Source of the DNA: Chionis minor
Lineage: Eukaryota; Chordata; Aves; Charadriiformes; Chionididae
Assembly: GCA_013398295.1 (NCBI GenBank)
Contig: VZSF01001349.1
Location: forward strand, 1,771,270 to 1,835,269
Direction of reading: 5' to 3'
DNA length: 64,000 nucleotides
Shown: piece by piece, positions 39,841-53,129 of the stretch
How positions within the stretch are numbered: position 1 is the stretch's first letter
How the letters are laid out: every line of letters starts with the position of its first letter
Made by a program: the position numbers and the translations under genes
Notes under the pieces: generated by a model
The model's input: only the letters and a program-made list of their open reading frames with translations
Databases searched by the model: none
What the model was told of the DNA's origin: nothing

Positions 39841-42800
39841 CCTTGTTTGCTTATTAGTTCTTATTAAAGTAAAAAATAACAACGCAGCTCTTCATGGTGG
39901 AAACGGTTAACCACACCTCAGCTCCCACTTGACCACATATTCCCTGGATGCTGGGTGGAGGAAGAAGAGATAAAGGACTGATTGGACATACTAGTAACAT
40001 CTTGAAAAACATACAATAATATTAAAACTATAATGAATTACCTTTCTGCTTTACTGAATACAGCACGCCTTACTTGAAGGTTTAGAAGTTCCATAATGTT
40101 TTGTAAATGTGCAGCTCTTTTACAGGTATGATGGACTTTTTTTTCAGCAACAACATCTGCTTTGAACTCTGCTGGAGGAGTCTCCAATATTTATGGGCAA
40201 GAAGATCACCTGAGTAATTTTGTCCTTTCTGGGCCCAGATGAGGGAACATCTTACATTGTCAAGGGATTTGGATACATCTGGTTTGGGAAACATCAAAAA
40301 ATGAGTTTGTTGACTCAGGTCAAGCTCTGTCACTACTTTCAGCAGGACTTTGGATAGCATGTTTGGATAAGGCACCAGGAAGGCTTAGATCTTCTCCAGT
40401 CTTCTGTTAGTAATACCAAGACATCACCCTCGGCTGACAAATGGAACAGGGAACAGATTGCTATCAGCATAAGAGGCAGCTCCTCTGACAGGTACACGAC
40501 TGGATTGATCTCACAGAGACAGAAGATTTCTGGTTTGTAGAAACACTTAAGTGATACTTTTCATGAGAACAGTGACATGAGAGATCACATTACCACATAA
40601 CTAATTGGGGTGATAGGTTAGGTGTCTCCTGAGCTTAAGGACTTCACCTTGAACTTCAAAAGGCAGCTAAAGTAGACCAATAGCTATATCCTGCAAGATA
40701 AGAAAGCTCTCCTAGTCTTTCACAGACTATAGCCGTGAAAATTTCCCAAAAGGTCCGGGGAAAGGAGCTGAAAAGAATTCTGGAAGACAAGAGCAGGATT
40801 CTTGAACGATTCATTTAAAAGCTTACTTATGCCTTGAAGAGCAGAGAGAGAACCTGGATGTCATTACTGAACACACTAATAGCAGGTCTCTTTCTGAGCC
40901 ACCTGCGTGTCTCCATGATGGCAGAGCCACTTGCTGTTTGATGCGACATTCAATTCCTGTCTGCCATTTGAGCTTCCCCACTGAAATGAAAAGAAAAATA
41001 TCTCCCAATGCCTGTGCTAGTTTTTGTGACTTCCACCAGAGCCACCTCCAGTCGTTCCGTTCTGGTGACCTACTATTCTGTCGATGGACAAGGACGAGAA
41101 CATTCAAGCTCTTTTATCCTAGACGTGAAGAGTAATGAAGCACGTGCTTCCTGTGCAGAAACTGCTGGACAGGAAAGTTGAAGCACCAGAAGCTTGTACA
41201 CGCAGCCACAGCAGACTGCACAAGCACTCTAAGTTTGGCAAGTGGAAGTCTCTGAAACGCAGTGGCAAAGCACTGCTAAACTGGGCATGAAAGTTGCAAA
41301 TGAATCCACTACAGAACCTATATCCAGCATACCCTATTGTTGAGTTATTAATGAAGGAGAAAGAAGGGAAACAGAGTAGGAGCAATACAGAGAAGAGACT
41401 GAGGTTTCCTTTGGTGTCTCTTGTCTAAGGAAATCACTGACCACGTACGAGAAAATTAAAAAATTTCAATTTAGTTACTTGCCTAGCAGCAAAATCAAAG
41501 GCAGGTGCTGGATATAATAGACAATACCGGTCAAACTGTTTCTTTCTGCACAGCACTCGGTAAACAGAGTCACCACTATTGAGTTCTAACCTCTTGTCAT
41601 GCAGCAACATTGAGTCAACAATCCACTCTCATGGCTTAATGCTTTTGATGTTTACTTTGTTCTTTCTATAGTTCAAAAGAAAGCACTAATGCACCAGTCC
41701 TCTTACCAAATACAATCTTAATCCCAGAATCCCGAGCCTTTTGCTGTTGGCCAGTTAAGTCTGTTAAGACGAAAGGATTTGATCAAGCTTTACATAACAA
41801 CACAGAAGTTAAATCCAGCAAAGAGAGTTCTTTTTATCTGTACTGCTCAGACGGCTAAGAGGGGGGAAAAAAGAGAGGGAGAAAAAAAAAGGTAATGAAC
41901 TTGGCTATGTAAAACAAAATAAGGAATTCAATTATTTCTCTTATTGCCACTTTGTCTTTTCAGTCAGAGTCTTCTAAAGAACCCAGATTTATTCTCCAAT
42001 GAAGTCTCTGAGTGTGAAGGCTGTAACTTTCCCCTAACACAGAAGAGCTGTGGCACCTGCTGTGCTATTTTGCAAATCTGAGAAATGTTTCTTTTTCATT
42101 TTTTTTCTTTCCCTACAGTGTATTTATGAAGACAGAATATAGTCCATTGATTAGACACTTGCCTGGTACTTGGTGGAGCTGGGCTCAAGCCTTTGTTTTG
42201 CCATTCACGTCTTTTGTGAGCTCAGCCCAGCCAAGCATGATCCAGTGTGTTACAGCTCCCATCTCTGAAACCAGTTCTCAATGATGTCGGTGTTACCCTG
42301 TGACACATGAATGTGTGATCATGCAACACAGGTTACACCAGTACACATGTAAGGACTGTGAGGAAGCAAAATAAAAGCAGAACAACTATTTTAGATTAAT
42401 ATACTTTCTAGAATATTAACTAAATTTTCACACCAAACATTTCTACGCAGAAATGAACTAAGACAGCGGTCATCTTGTACCTAAGCCACACGGAATTCAA
42501 GCTCTGCTCTAACACAGGCCTCAAATCATGTTTCAGCTTCACTTTATGCTAATTATCACAATTTTATACTAGTACTATCACAATCACCCCAAAATATTAC
42601 ACCAGTAAAAAGTACGAAGTTATACAAAAGGGCTGAAATCACCCTGCTTTAACACAATGCTTCTAGTATCATCTGTTAATTGTAAGACGATTTCAAATAC
42701 CCCATTCGAGAGAGAAGTGGCTGACACTGTCCCCGGTGCGGAAAGCAGAGCGTGGTGATCTGAGAGCCAAAGGGATGAGGACCAAGCCTCGGCCATCCAG

Positions 42801-43464
42801 GTGTGTCTGCCTGAGCACCGGAGCAGTTACCTGCCTCCCAACTGGGAAGATGCCACAAACCAGCTCTTCCCCAGCGCAGCGCACAAAGGAAGGACCACCT
42901 GCTGGTACCTCACGCTTGTCTTCACCACTCCGCTGCTTCATAAGAAACCAGACCCATCCAAAGTAATAATGTAAAACTGCTGAAAGACTGAAATTACAGT
43001 AGCCTAAAAGGTTTTACACTCTCATAAAAACAATCCTGCTGCTGACTAGTTTGGAAATATTATATATTGGATATTATGTTTGCTATGCAAGATAATTCTG
43101 CACAACAAAGTAAGAAATAATTAGAGGCAAGGAAAGGTAGAACGAGACATAGAAAGCTGAAATTATTCACCTCACTAACATTTAATATCCTGTGTTATGT
43201 AGATTCTCTTATAATTCCGAAAATCAAAAAGCCACCCTTTATTAGAGTTATGTCCTACTATGAGCAGAAAGGAAAACTGTCGTGAAGTTAAATATTGAAA
43301 CACTTTTAACAAACACTGACTCCCCCATGGCAAGTACATCTTGCTTTTGTGTTTAACAGCCTCCAAGCACCAGCTGAAATGGAGCTCCTGCGTTACAGGT
43401 ACATAGGAGGGAACATTCTTTGTAAGCTGACAACGTGACAGAAACATGGCATCCAAGGAACAGT

Positions 43465-43512
43465 ATATTAACACATTTCACAGGTGAGGAACTGGAAGAC
43501 AGGCATTCTTAA
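43465..43512 (-). mobile_element. Possible MIR fragment
   Basis: CATTTCACAGGTGAGGAACTGGAAGACAGG resembles the reverse complement of the MIR 'cctcagtttcctcatctgtaaaatg' block. The flanks do not continue the match, so this is weak. Confidence 0.3.
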
Positions 43513-44332
43513 CATAGAGAATCTTTCAAGTTCCGTTTAGACCGAAGCCTCTACCACCAGAAACAAATGACCGCATTATAAAAGGACAGGACTGTTTAAG
43601 TTAAGCTTGACATGGTTCATTGCTCTAAATAAGTTGGGCACATTGTTTCCACCAGCCCTTAAATCTAGGACACAGCCCATGCAACCACTTGTTGCACTAG
43701 AGCTTCCCAGAGAGTCTCTGAAGTCTCATTTCCTTGTCTTTTTTAAAAGAATGAGCAACCATGTCCTCAAATTAATCTCTTCCATTCATCAATCGCCCCT
43801 CCCACCACCACAACGATTCCATCTCGACTGCGAGGAGAGGTCTGATCACAGATGAAGAGATGAGATGAGCCTTAGAAAGAACTTCTCTGAGACAATAATG
43901 ATTCCATTCGCATTCAAGAGAAATGTATTGAGTCAGAGTCTTTGGTCTTTACTAGAAGTTAATGCAGGATTTTCTAAGTCTGGTTTGTGTAACACAGAAG
44001 GGTGTGCAGCGTATCACAAAACCCAACGCTAACGTTTTCAGGGATGGCATTTACCACCTCTGCTGGCGACAGTGATATTCACTACTAGTACCAAGGCGAA
44101 GAGAAGTACCTGGAAAAAAACTGCGAGACCTTCAATTAAAACACTTGGACCCTATGATACAACTGGGTAACAACTTTTGATATGAGGAGGACAGTGGTAG
44201 GAGGTACAGAAATAATACCCTATCGCCATCTTAACAGTTTTTCCAGGCACATGACACATCAGTATATCAAGAACTGCACTCTCATATATGCATTCCCACA
44301 GACTTGTTCACTGACTTACTCCAATACCCCTT

Positions 44333-44380
44333 AATATTAACCAAGACATTTTGTTCAATATTAACCAAGACATTTTGTTC
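44333..44380. repeat. 24-bp perfect tandem duplication next to a splice donor
   Basis: The unit AATATTAACCAAGACATTTT followed by GTTC occurs twice head to tail without a mismatch (44333-44356 and 44357-44380). It lies 9 bp beyond the end of the 58-bp NKD1 exon, inside the intron. Confidence 0.97.
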
Positions 44381-44389
44381 TTTAAATAC

Positions 44390-44447
44390 CTTCTAGATGA
44401 AAGTGTTCATCACCAATAGTGTCTCTGTAGCCTTCTCCAGATAAATC
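44390..44447 (-). CDS. NKD1: NKD1 coding exon, 58 bp (first one in the window)
   Basis: This is a tiny exon with no long open frame of its own. Upstream on the minus strand is a very strong pyrimidine tract (the A-run at about 44455-44471 on the plus strand) ending in AACACAG. The donor is G|GTATTT. It starts in phase 0 and ends after the first base of a Val codon that the next exon completes. It encodes 19 residues, residues 1-19 of the visible protein, containing Arg-Asp-Thr and ending Phe-His-Leu-Glu. The following Val-Ala-Leu-Pro-Pro reproduces the acidic stretch ending Leu-Glu-Val before Ala-Leu-Pro-Pro-Glu-Lys in human NKD1 (recalled). Phase, homology and splice sites agree, but the exon is short and its 5' half is diverged, so it is less certain than the others. 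A 24-bp tandem duplication lies just beyond the donor. Confidence 0.8.
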
Positions 44448-45614
44448 CTGTGTTAAAAAAAAAAAAAAAAATATTAATGGCAAATATACTATATACAGTG
44501 TTGAGGTCTTAAGAATATGTATTTACTACTGCCAGGATTAATTTAAAACACCAATGAGAGCAGAGAAGTTGTTTTCCAGGAAAGAAGTCTATCACTTTAT
44601 CAGTGGTAGTCAATGCATTTGGTGCTACAATGCTCTGGACATACTTTAGGACAAAAATTTAATGGAGATGAATAGATTGTACAGGGGAAAGAAAAAAGAA
44701 GTGTTCATATTCAAATCTTTTTAAAAAGCAGATTAATATTTAGCATGTTAACGTTCTGTCAATCAACAAAGATAAAAGAAAACCAAAATGAAAATGATAA
44801 AGAAGAAATAAGCCCTTCTCTACCCACAGAGGAATGTTATCACTTGGTTCCACCAACAAACAGAAAACTTTCATATGCCAGAGGTCACCCAAGAAAAGCA
44901 GATACCAGACGCTAAAGAGCTGCCTGATCCTTCAGTCCTGAAATTAATGGAATTTTGTCAGCCCCAGTACGTCCAGAGCAATACAGAAGCAGATGCCACA
45001 GATAGGCAGATGATTTTATCTCAGACCCAAACCCCATTTCTCTAATGTGCTGAAGTAGTAATAAAGGACATCAGTGGGATTTGGACCTAATCCCACTTAC
45101 AAAGTCCCCAAAGAGCACGCTTACTGTCTTATTAGCAGACCCTTCCAGCGCCATCCCCTCAGCCCAGCTGAACCACAAGCAGTGCCAGCTACCCTCATGT
45201 TTCGCCGTCTCCCATTCATTCCTAAGGCTCTAGCATCACCGTAGCGTCACTGGCCGCATAGTCTGGCTCCCCAGATTCTCTGCCACTGATAAATAGCTTT
45301 GGTAATAAAGAAGAATACAGTCTTAAAACAATGGCGTGCTGCGCTCCTGGCCATTCTAACTTCACCTGCCAAACCATCCCAGGAACGCAGAGCCAGCATT
45401 CTCAGCATCAACCTAGGAACTACAAGATGACCGTGCGGAGATTTTTGCACACGATAAGAATAAGGGAATAACCTGTGAAAATTAATATCTGGATGTATTA
45501 ATTAGCTTTATTGTTAAGCAAGTTTATCATGATAAAAACAGTTCACCTCTTTTTCTTGCAAAAGCCCACAGAGGTTCTTTTCTGCCTTCCGCACGCCCAA
45601 ATATTATTCTTTGA

Positions 45615-45639
45615 GATTAGTTATCAGAAATAACTAATC
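45615..45639. repeat. Perfect inverted repeat, 10-bp arms, 5-base spacer
   Basis: Arms GATTAGTTAT and ATAACTAATC flank CAGAA. Nothing further was recognised. Confidence 0.93.
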
Positions 45640-47489
45640 CACAAAAGCATATTTTAGGAATTCTTCCATATCAATTTCTGCAACAGCATTTTAAAAATTG
45701 GATTTCACAAACAGTTACTAGATAGCTAGCCCAGAGAACCTGAAAATACTATTCTGTTCAGGAGCAGATACCCTGAAATAAAGCTAGAACTCATGGGCCA
45801 AACGGCTCTGAGAAATGCTGGCAACTTGGCCCGGAAGGCTAGGATTCTGCACAATTTTATAGCACAATGATGCTATAAAAGCTGTCATTCCAGATTTAGC
45901 TATCCAAGAAGCAAATCACAAAAACTATTTTGTTTCCTTGAGGTTTTGTTCTGGAAAAAAAAGTTTCTATTTTTCAGCATGTGCTGATTAATATCAATCG
46001 TTACCTTAAAAATTATGGAAGAAATGGACAGTGAACGAAAAGAAGTCATTAAACGCTGGCATAACTTCTCCTATTTCTGCAAGATGGTCTTTTCAGGGCC
46101 TTGTAAAAGTTAGTATACTTTTGTTTGATCAAATTCCCCCATGTCACCGTTGTCCATGAAGCTCGGAGAGCACCTCTGACTGCTCTCATAGATAACGGGA
46201 TATATAGAAGTGACTACATAGGGATATAGGGCACCTCTGCTCTCTCCCACAATGCTAAATATGTAATAATTGTTTTGTTTGAGCAGGTTTTTTCCTAAAC
46301 TCAGAATTCCTGCTCCCTCCTGCTCTCATGGAAAAAATATTTTCTGTTACCCTGATGAGCACATATGCAATGTGTACGTGTGATCTTACTGGTGATGTTC
46401 CTGTGAGGAGAATACTATCTAGCTGGCAGCCTTCATCTCTTAACATTTCAGCAAAGCAAGCAGCGCATCTGGGTATCAAATGATGCCTGTTCAAATGATG
46501 TCATTAATCTCATCTTCTACAAAACCTGCACGTTGTTAATTTTTATGATTTTTTAAAAGGTGTCACTGAAAAATGAGCACACGTTTGTTGATATGAAAAG
46601 CATCATCAAGTAACGCAGTAGAAAAGAGTGGAAGACAAAAGTGTAAAACAGCAGAGCGAAGCATTAATATTCATTAAGCTAGCTTCCTTATTTTCCCACT
46701 CTTAATCATTACATGGGTCTTAAGTAAATATGTTTTATATTCTAGTCTAGTTTCACTCCTTCTCTAGCTCCTAGTTATTTAAGTTAAAGTAGTAACTTAA
46801 TGCAAGCAAATTTCTAGTGTTTCTGCCTTAAACCAAATTATTATAAATTACCAAATTCTAGAAAAGTGTTTTTATGATGTTGAACCATAAGATTAGTGTC
46901 AAATGCCATGTAAATTGACAATCCATCTCACAACAGATGAGAGTGTTGTTTAAACATTTTAGTGACACATTTAAGCAGAATTCCTCAGCTCCCGTTCAAA
47001 TGTGTTCCTCTGTGTGTGTAAGATTATGACGTGTATTCTCTTTGATAGACAGGCGTGTATCTGCAAAGAGTGTGGGCAACTCTGAGAGTTCACAGGAAAA
47101 AAATGAAGGGGAAAAAAAAGAAAGCGTATCATTCATCTTATTATCATTAACTCTTCTGTCAAAAAACTGCAAGAGAGTTACCTGAACATTTTTAGCACCG
47201 AGGCAGATGTCACAACCTGGATAAATACCGAGATGCACCTGCTTGAGGAGAGAATTCTGGACGGTGTGTGCGAAGCCACACTCAACAGGAAAGTGCAAAA
47301 GCTGAGCAAGCGTCAGAGGAAACAATGGTGACCACAGCTCGGTACTGCGTAACGGAGTACTAATCCCAGTAAGCCCTACACCTTGTCTCAACACGAATAA
47401 AAAAGGGCATCTACTCCCAGTTACCCAAATTCAGAAAACGGACTAGCGCAAAGGAAAAGGGTAGCTGTGCGAGACCACCTGCAGCTCAA

Positions 47490-47675
47490 GAAACTCTAGT
47501 GGGAAGCGAACGCTGTGGCCAGGCAGGATTCCCCTCTTTGACAGGGGAAGCGGGTTCGAGCGCAGAGGAAACACGGGCTCGGGGGGACGAAAGCCCAGGG
47601 TGGCTCTGCTGCTCGGCCCGCGCAGCTGCAGGAGCCCGGCCCGCGGCAGGAGCGCTGCCCGAGAGCCAAAGCAAC
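47490..47675. other. CpG-rich patch, possible small CpG island
   Basis: There is a dense run of CG dinucleotides (for example GAAGCGGGTTCGAGCGCAG, GGCCCGCGCAGC and CCCGGCCCGCGGCAGG) in an otherwise CpG-poor intron. It sits about 3 kb upstream of the 58-bp exon in the direction of transcription. No exon was recognised in it. A CpG count against the local background would decide whether it meets island criteria. Confidence 0.55.
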
Positions 47676-48840
47676 ACCATTTAGGTCATAGGGAGTTGTA
47701 TATCACTGGCCTGACACGAGGTTTTAAATCACAGCACTGCATTTTCAAACTGGAACTCTGAGTCATGAAACAACCAAAACCAGATGTACCCTGTGAAATA
47801 CTATATAAATGAGGTCAGCGAGCACTTGAAAGAATAAAGAAAAGAAACACGTAACGTAGCAGGATTATTCCAGCATGCCGTATGTATAGGTTGCTCAACA
47901 GGAACCCATCTAGAGGAACTGTCTCTACCTCACTGGGAGTTTTCCAGATAAACAAGTTGGCCTCCATTAGCTACCAACACAAATCACACAAAACGACCAA
48001 GATTCAGGCTCAAACATCTGCTTCAAAACTCCGAACAGCTGGTGCCTGGCCTGGGCAGAAGGGACCTTGTGTCCCACATATCCCATTCTGATAGGTGCTG
48101 CTGTGCTCAGCTGAGATTTAAGAGGGTGGGGGTGGAGAGAAGAGTTAATTAGTGCAACTCCCTCGAAATGCCGCTGAGTATATACATACATGAGGAAGAA
48201 AAACAATCTGTAAAAGCTCCCACACCCCAGAGCTTCTATTCAGCTAGTTACAGCTCAGGCAGTTGTCACTTGCTTCCCACCTTTGCTGTGCAGTCAGACT
48301 CTGATGGATTCTACTCGCTGGGAATTTTATTTTTTTAACCCCAACCTCAGCCCCAACTACCCTGTGCAGTTTTCTTACTGATCCGAGTCTCTGGAGACTA
48401 AAGTGCAGGCACTCCTCGGGGGCTTCCAGTTACTGACTTCTTTTGCACCAGCTATCTGAAAATGCTGCCATCCAAATCCTCCCCCATCCTTCTGCCTACA
48501 CTGCTTTATTCCTCCAGTGCCTCTGCCGGCTGCCTTTCCGCTTCGACATCGAGGGTAAGCTCCTTGTCTTCACCTTCCAGGTTCCACACAGTTGTATTTG
48601 CACTCGCATCTCCCAGCCCTACCCCCTAGCCCCCGTGCCCACCGATTCCTTTAGTCATGGTCATGGGCACGACTCTTTCTACCGGCCCTGGCTCTGCCTT
48701 TTCACGCTGCTCTCCATGACATCCAGCAGCCAGCACGCCAGAGCCGAAGCTCCAGAATGCAAACACGTGGATTTTAGCAGCCCACATTTGGACTAACATG
48801 GTGTTAAATAATGTTTTTCCTTTGGTGAAGTAGAGACAGC

Positions 48841-48906
48841 TACATCCATGGATGTATTAGACATATCAAAGGATAACCTTTAATTTAGGTAGGTTATCAT
48901 GATAAC
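48841..48906. repeat. Cluster of palindromes
   Basis: TACATCCATGGATGTA (48841-48856) is a perfect 16-bp palindrome and GTTATCATGATAAC (48893-48906) a perfect 14-bp one. Between them GATAACCT (48872-48879) is the reverse complement of AGGTTATC (48891-48898). Confidence 0.93.
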
Positions 48907-50079
48907 AAGCAGGTTTTTAAAGTTTGGACCCCCTACTCCCTGTATTACATCACAGTCAATATTGTGTTAATTAATATTTTTCTAAAAGGTGTTGCTCTTC
49001 TCAAGTAGAAACAAGTTGCTTTACCTCTCCTCCTTCAAACATCTCATTAAAATCCTTTGATTTAGCCTTAAGATGCTCAATTTTCCACTTTTTTGGCAGA
49101 AAATAGGCACATATTTCCTGTTTTAGTGAAGTTCTTATGAAAGTATCATATCCACCACTTTCCCCAAGTAAAACACATGCAAAATGACAAATTGTCAACC
49201 AAGAAAACTTTCCTCCCTATTTTTAACATCTGACTGAAACACGTATTTTTCTTCTCTCTTTATTCTCATATTGATGCAATAAAGCTCCAGTATTTTGGAA
49301 AGCGCAAAGTTGAAGAAACGTGTTTCACAACAGGACTGCAAGGGATAAGATATGTGGCAACGCTAAGGTCTTGTGGAGTAGATTTTACAATGGTTTTAAA
49401 GTAGCTGCCAACAAAGACGCTGTGTCACCTATGCACAAACTTCCATTCTTGATGTGGACAAAAAACAATCCCAAGAAACAGAGGTTCAGGAGAATGAGGA
49501 TGCCCTTTGGCCTCTCACCCAAATGACTGAGGACGCTGCCAACTGCTAAGCGGCCATTCTGAATGCTCCGGTCTCACTTGCAGGAAAGAAGTTTCCAAAA
49601 TAAGTCTGATTTTCATATAGTCAGTCCTTAGCAGATTTTGAAAGCTGAGTCTCTTGAAGTTGCTTCGGGAAACCCATCCAAACCCCAAAGCAGTCATTAT
49701 TAGTGTTTTGTTTTTAATCTTCTCTAGATTTGAAGAGAAAGAGGTAAAAGACGTTTTCAAAAAACAGCTGATGGGAGGAACCTAGTTCTCCTCTGGCTAT
49801 CTGAAATTTCCCACGGACTAGAAACACAGTCATGTGGAACTACGATCAACCCAAGCCTAGTCGTCACCCCCAGGAAACCTATATATAGGCTTTCAGTGTA
49901 ATTACCATAATGTACCTATATATTTTTTTATATATATACAAATACATATAATAGCTAATGTAAGTTAACGGTATAATCTATTTTAGGATAATGCAGGTGA
50001 AAGTAGATACTTAGTTATCTGAGGTGATCATCATTCTTTACAAATACAGCCTTACAACCAGGCCTCAAACTTGAAAATA

Positions 50080-50103
50080 AAATAATAAATAAATAAATAA
50101 ATA
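50080..50103. repeat. AAAT tetranucleotide repeat
   Basis: Consecutive AAAT units with one shorter unit at the start. Confidence 0.9.
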
Positions 50104-53100
50104 GAGAGAGAATTAAACTGCTTTTAGTCAGACATACTTGGAGATGACATTTTGCTAGGTTAGCAGGTTCCATGCATACAAACCCATGTAGTCAAATATA
50201 CATATAAGTAGATGTTTGTGCACACAATTTTGTGTGATCACAGGCAAAAGATAAGAATGCATTTTGGGCATGCATTTGGCTTACTCCCCATTTGGAAGTG
50301 AAGCCTTCATATTAAAATTCTCTTCCAAAAATGCCTGAAGATCCCCCTCATAAGCCTTTTCAAACAAACCATATGCTTCTTTATTACAGTGTCCTATTTA
50401 GGACAAGAGCTACCCTTCCTTCCTTGCTCATAAGTAATCTATATACCCAGGGTCTTACACAGATAAAGTATATAAAGCCTCACTATAATGAAAATTGAAG
50501 CCAGGCAAATACAATTAAGAATTAAAGCATATACCATATAGAAAAATATTATAGAGCAATACATATTTATGCCTTGGTTTAAGCCTGATATTGTTTCTCC
50601 TATGGCATATTTTACCTTTCCTTCTGCAACCATTAGGTTTTACGTTTTCTTTTTCTTTGTGAGTTTGCCATTCTGGCTGATTTAATAAGAAAGATAACTC
50701 ACCAGGATTCAACTTTCTGTAAAGCATGTGTAAAGCAGCTCCCACTTGGAGAAGAAGTCAAGGTGACTTTAACTATTAGACCAATGTTAAAATATATATT
50801 GCAGCTGCAATAACGCGGTTTGTTGAGCAGAAGCAGCAAGCTCAACTTCTATACTGCTTCCCTTCTCTGAAATAAGAACCTGGTGCTCTGTGATCCACTG
50901 CAGCTGGGTTGCTCTTCCTCCACCATGCGTGGAGGCTTCTTTCAGATAAAATTTCTTCATAACATAATCACAGCAGGTAGAGTTGTTAAGAAAACAGATT
51001 TCTCCTCTGAAATCTCTGATAGATGATCTTGGGTGGGTTTAGCTGATGTGGTTCAGGATTTCACTGCCTTTATCTGGCCTCATGTCCAAAGTTACAGTAT
51101 TCCTACCAGAGAGAGCAGAACCCAGTGGGTGCAGCACAGCAGATACTGAAATTCATCCTTTGGTACCTCAGCACAAAGTTCACACTAACACACGTGTTCA
51201 AAAACTCTGATGGTGAAACACACAAGCGCATTCCGTTTGGCTGCCTCTGTTTCGGAGCAGTAATTCCCAGCCATAGCAATCGGTAACAGGGTTTGAAATC
51301 ACTGCATCTATATCCACCAGTCTGACAGAACTGGGAGTCCCTGCCATCTCACAGAAGGTGACTGTAGAGCAATTCCAGTTGCTGGTAAAATACTGTGAAG
51401 ATAAAGACAGGATAACAGGAAAAACCCACGAAACCCTTAATCTCCAGTCACAAAGGATCGAGGACTATTAGAGGCTTATAAGGCAAAAAACGGCGCAAAT
51501 ATCTTTATACCCCTGTTACAGACACTCAAACGTGTACAAGGAGCAGTTGTATGATACACGTCTAAGGATATCCCATCCATAGGAACACGAACATGAGGCT
51601 GTTGAGGAAGTGAAGGTGCAAAGCAGATGGGCACTTACAAAAGAGACTTCATGAGGGATGTCTGAACAAAGGAAGGAAATGTGGTTTCTTGCAAGGTTGC
51701 TTGCAAGAATCTGAATCTCTTTTGTCCCAGTCCCAACACCTAGACTAAGCTTTCCAACAGGCTAAAACACAAATCCTTTCTTAGTTCTTCTGATATATTT
51801 CTTTTCTCCAGCCTGTGAAGATCAGGTAGTGCAATACTGAAGCACGGTCTCTGCAGGTAACTGTCACCTCTGCTGCAGCGGGGAAGTGAATGTCCCCTTC
51901 CCATGGTCAGCCACAGCAACCTGCAATCACCAAAAGCCACCAACCTGCGCGTTTAACTTGAATCATAAGACTCCTACGTGCCATGGAAGAGAAGCATGCT
52001 AGTAAATATATATCTGTTTATATCCTGTATACAAAAAAACCCCAATAAACCTATAGAAGTAAAAAAGATACAGGTTTATCTAGATCATTCCAGTTTCAAG
52101 ACAGAACATTACTTTTTCTATGATGTTTTCAGCCTAGATTTCATGGATCTTTACAAACTCTTGCTAGGTGCAAAGTGACACCTTTCCTTAACACTATTAT
52201 TGGAATTCTGGAACTATTACGGCTTCTACTTTTTAAGGTAATAGGGTGAGACACAGTTTTTCAAGGACTTAGACCAGATAAGAGATGATATAATTGAAAG
52301 CAACTGTATGCACAGATCTATGGATTCAGCAGTTACTTTCCAACTGAGGGGTCCAACCATCTCCAACTAAAAAAGATCGTCACTCCGAGATTAAATAGGA
52401 CTGGAGCAAGAAATTACTGCTTTTTGCTACTTTAAATTCTCTTTGAAGCTACGGCAAAAAGAGAAATTAACTCATTCTACAGATGCAGCTATTTACCTTA
52501 CTTTGCTTTTCTAGCTATCCTCTAACCTCTTTGCTGATTGCAAAACCCGTTGTCCCACGTTCCCCAAGATCTTATCTTCAACGTAGGTTACACTGATGAA
52601 CAAGTCTAAGGACATGAATGAAAGAGGAGAAATCTTCATCTAACTTCAGGCCTGGAGAAGCTCAGTAATGCCTCCAAATTGCTTATTTTGGGCTTCTTCA
52701 CCAGAGCAGACAGGTGAACATAGCTACATAATAAATCTGATTTTCTTTTCAACTTCCTTTCATGATAGATTTGGTTACCAAGAAACCCTTTAACAGACTT
52801 GAGTGCACTGAGGTGATTTTACCCAGGCATATGCTGAGAAACATGCAAAAAATGGCTACAGAGCTTGACTGCAGAGGAACTTGCTCATTTCAGCTGTGAC
52901 CACTGAAATCAAGGGTACTCTTTCCACTGACTCCAGTGATCATTACAGATTTAACATACCGCATTCTGAACCTTTCCTGTGATAATAGCCTGTGTCTTCC
53001 TACGTGGCACGGGTTTTCATACCACACAAGGGCTTAAAGCTGCCCTAGAATGATAATCAATGCTCCTCTATTATGTTTATAGCTTTAAGTCTTTTCCTGC

Positions 53101-53129
53101 TAATGGATGACGTATATTTATGCAGCTGG

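Larger units (their letters stand above)
26027..44389 (-). other. NKD1 intron, phase 1, 18.4 kb
   Basis: Bounded by donor GTATTT and acceptor TTTTTCACAG. It contains CpG-rich patches at about 28400-28580 and 34330-34760, moderately GC-rich stretches at 36580-36830 and 39600-39780, an inverted repeat at 39812-39840, a possible MIR fragment near 43470, and a 24-bp tandem duplication at its 5' end. Open frames in the GC-rich patches resemble no known protein. Confidence 0.85.

Noticed and set aside
42140..42260. Possible MIR or tRNA-derived SINE head
   Set aside because: Only scattered words resemble the consensus (GGAGCTGGGCTCAAGCC). Order and spacing could not be confirmed.
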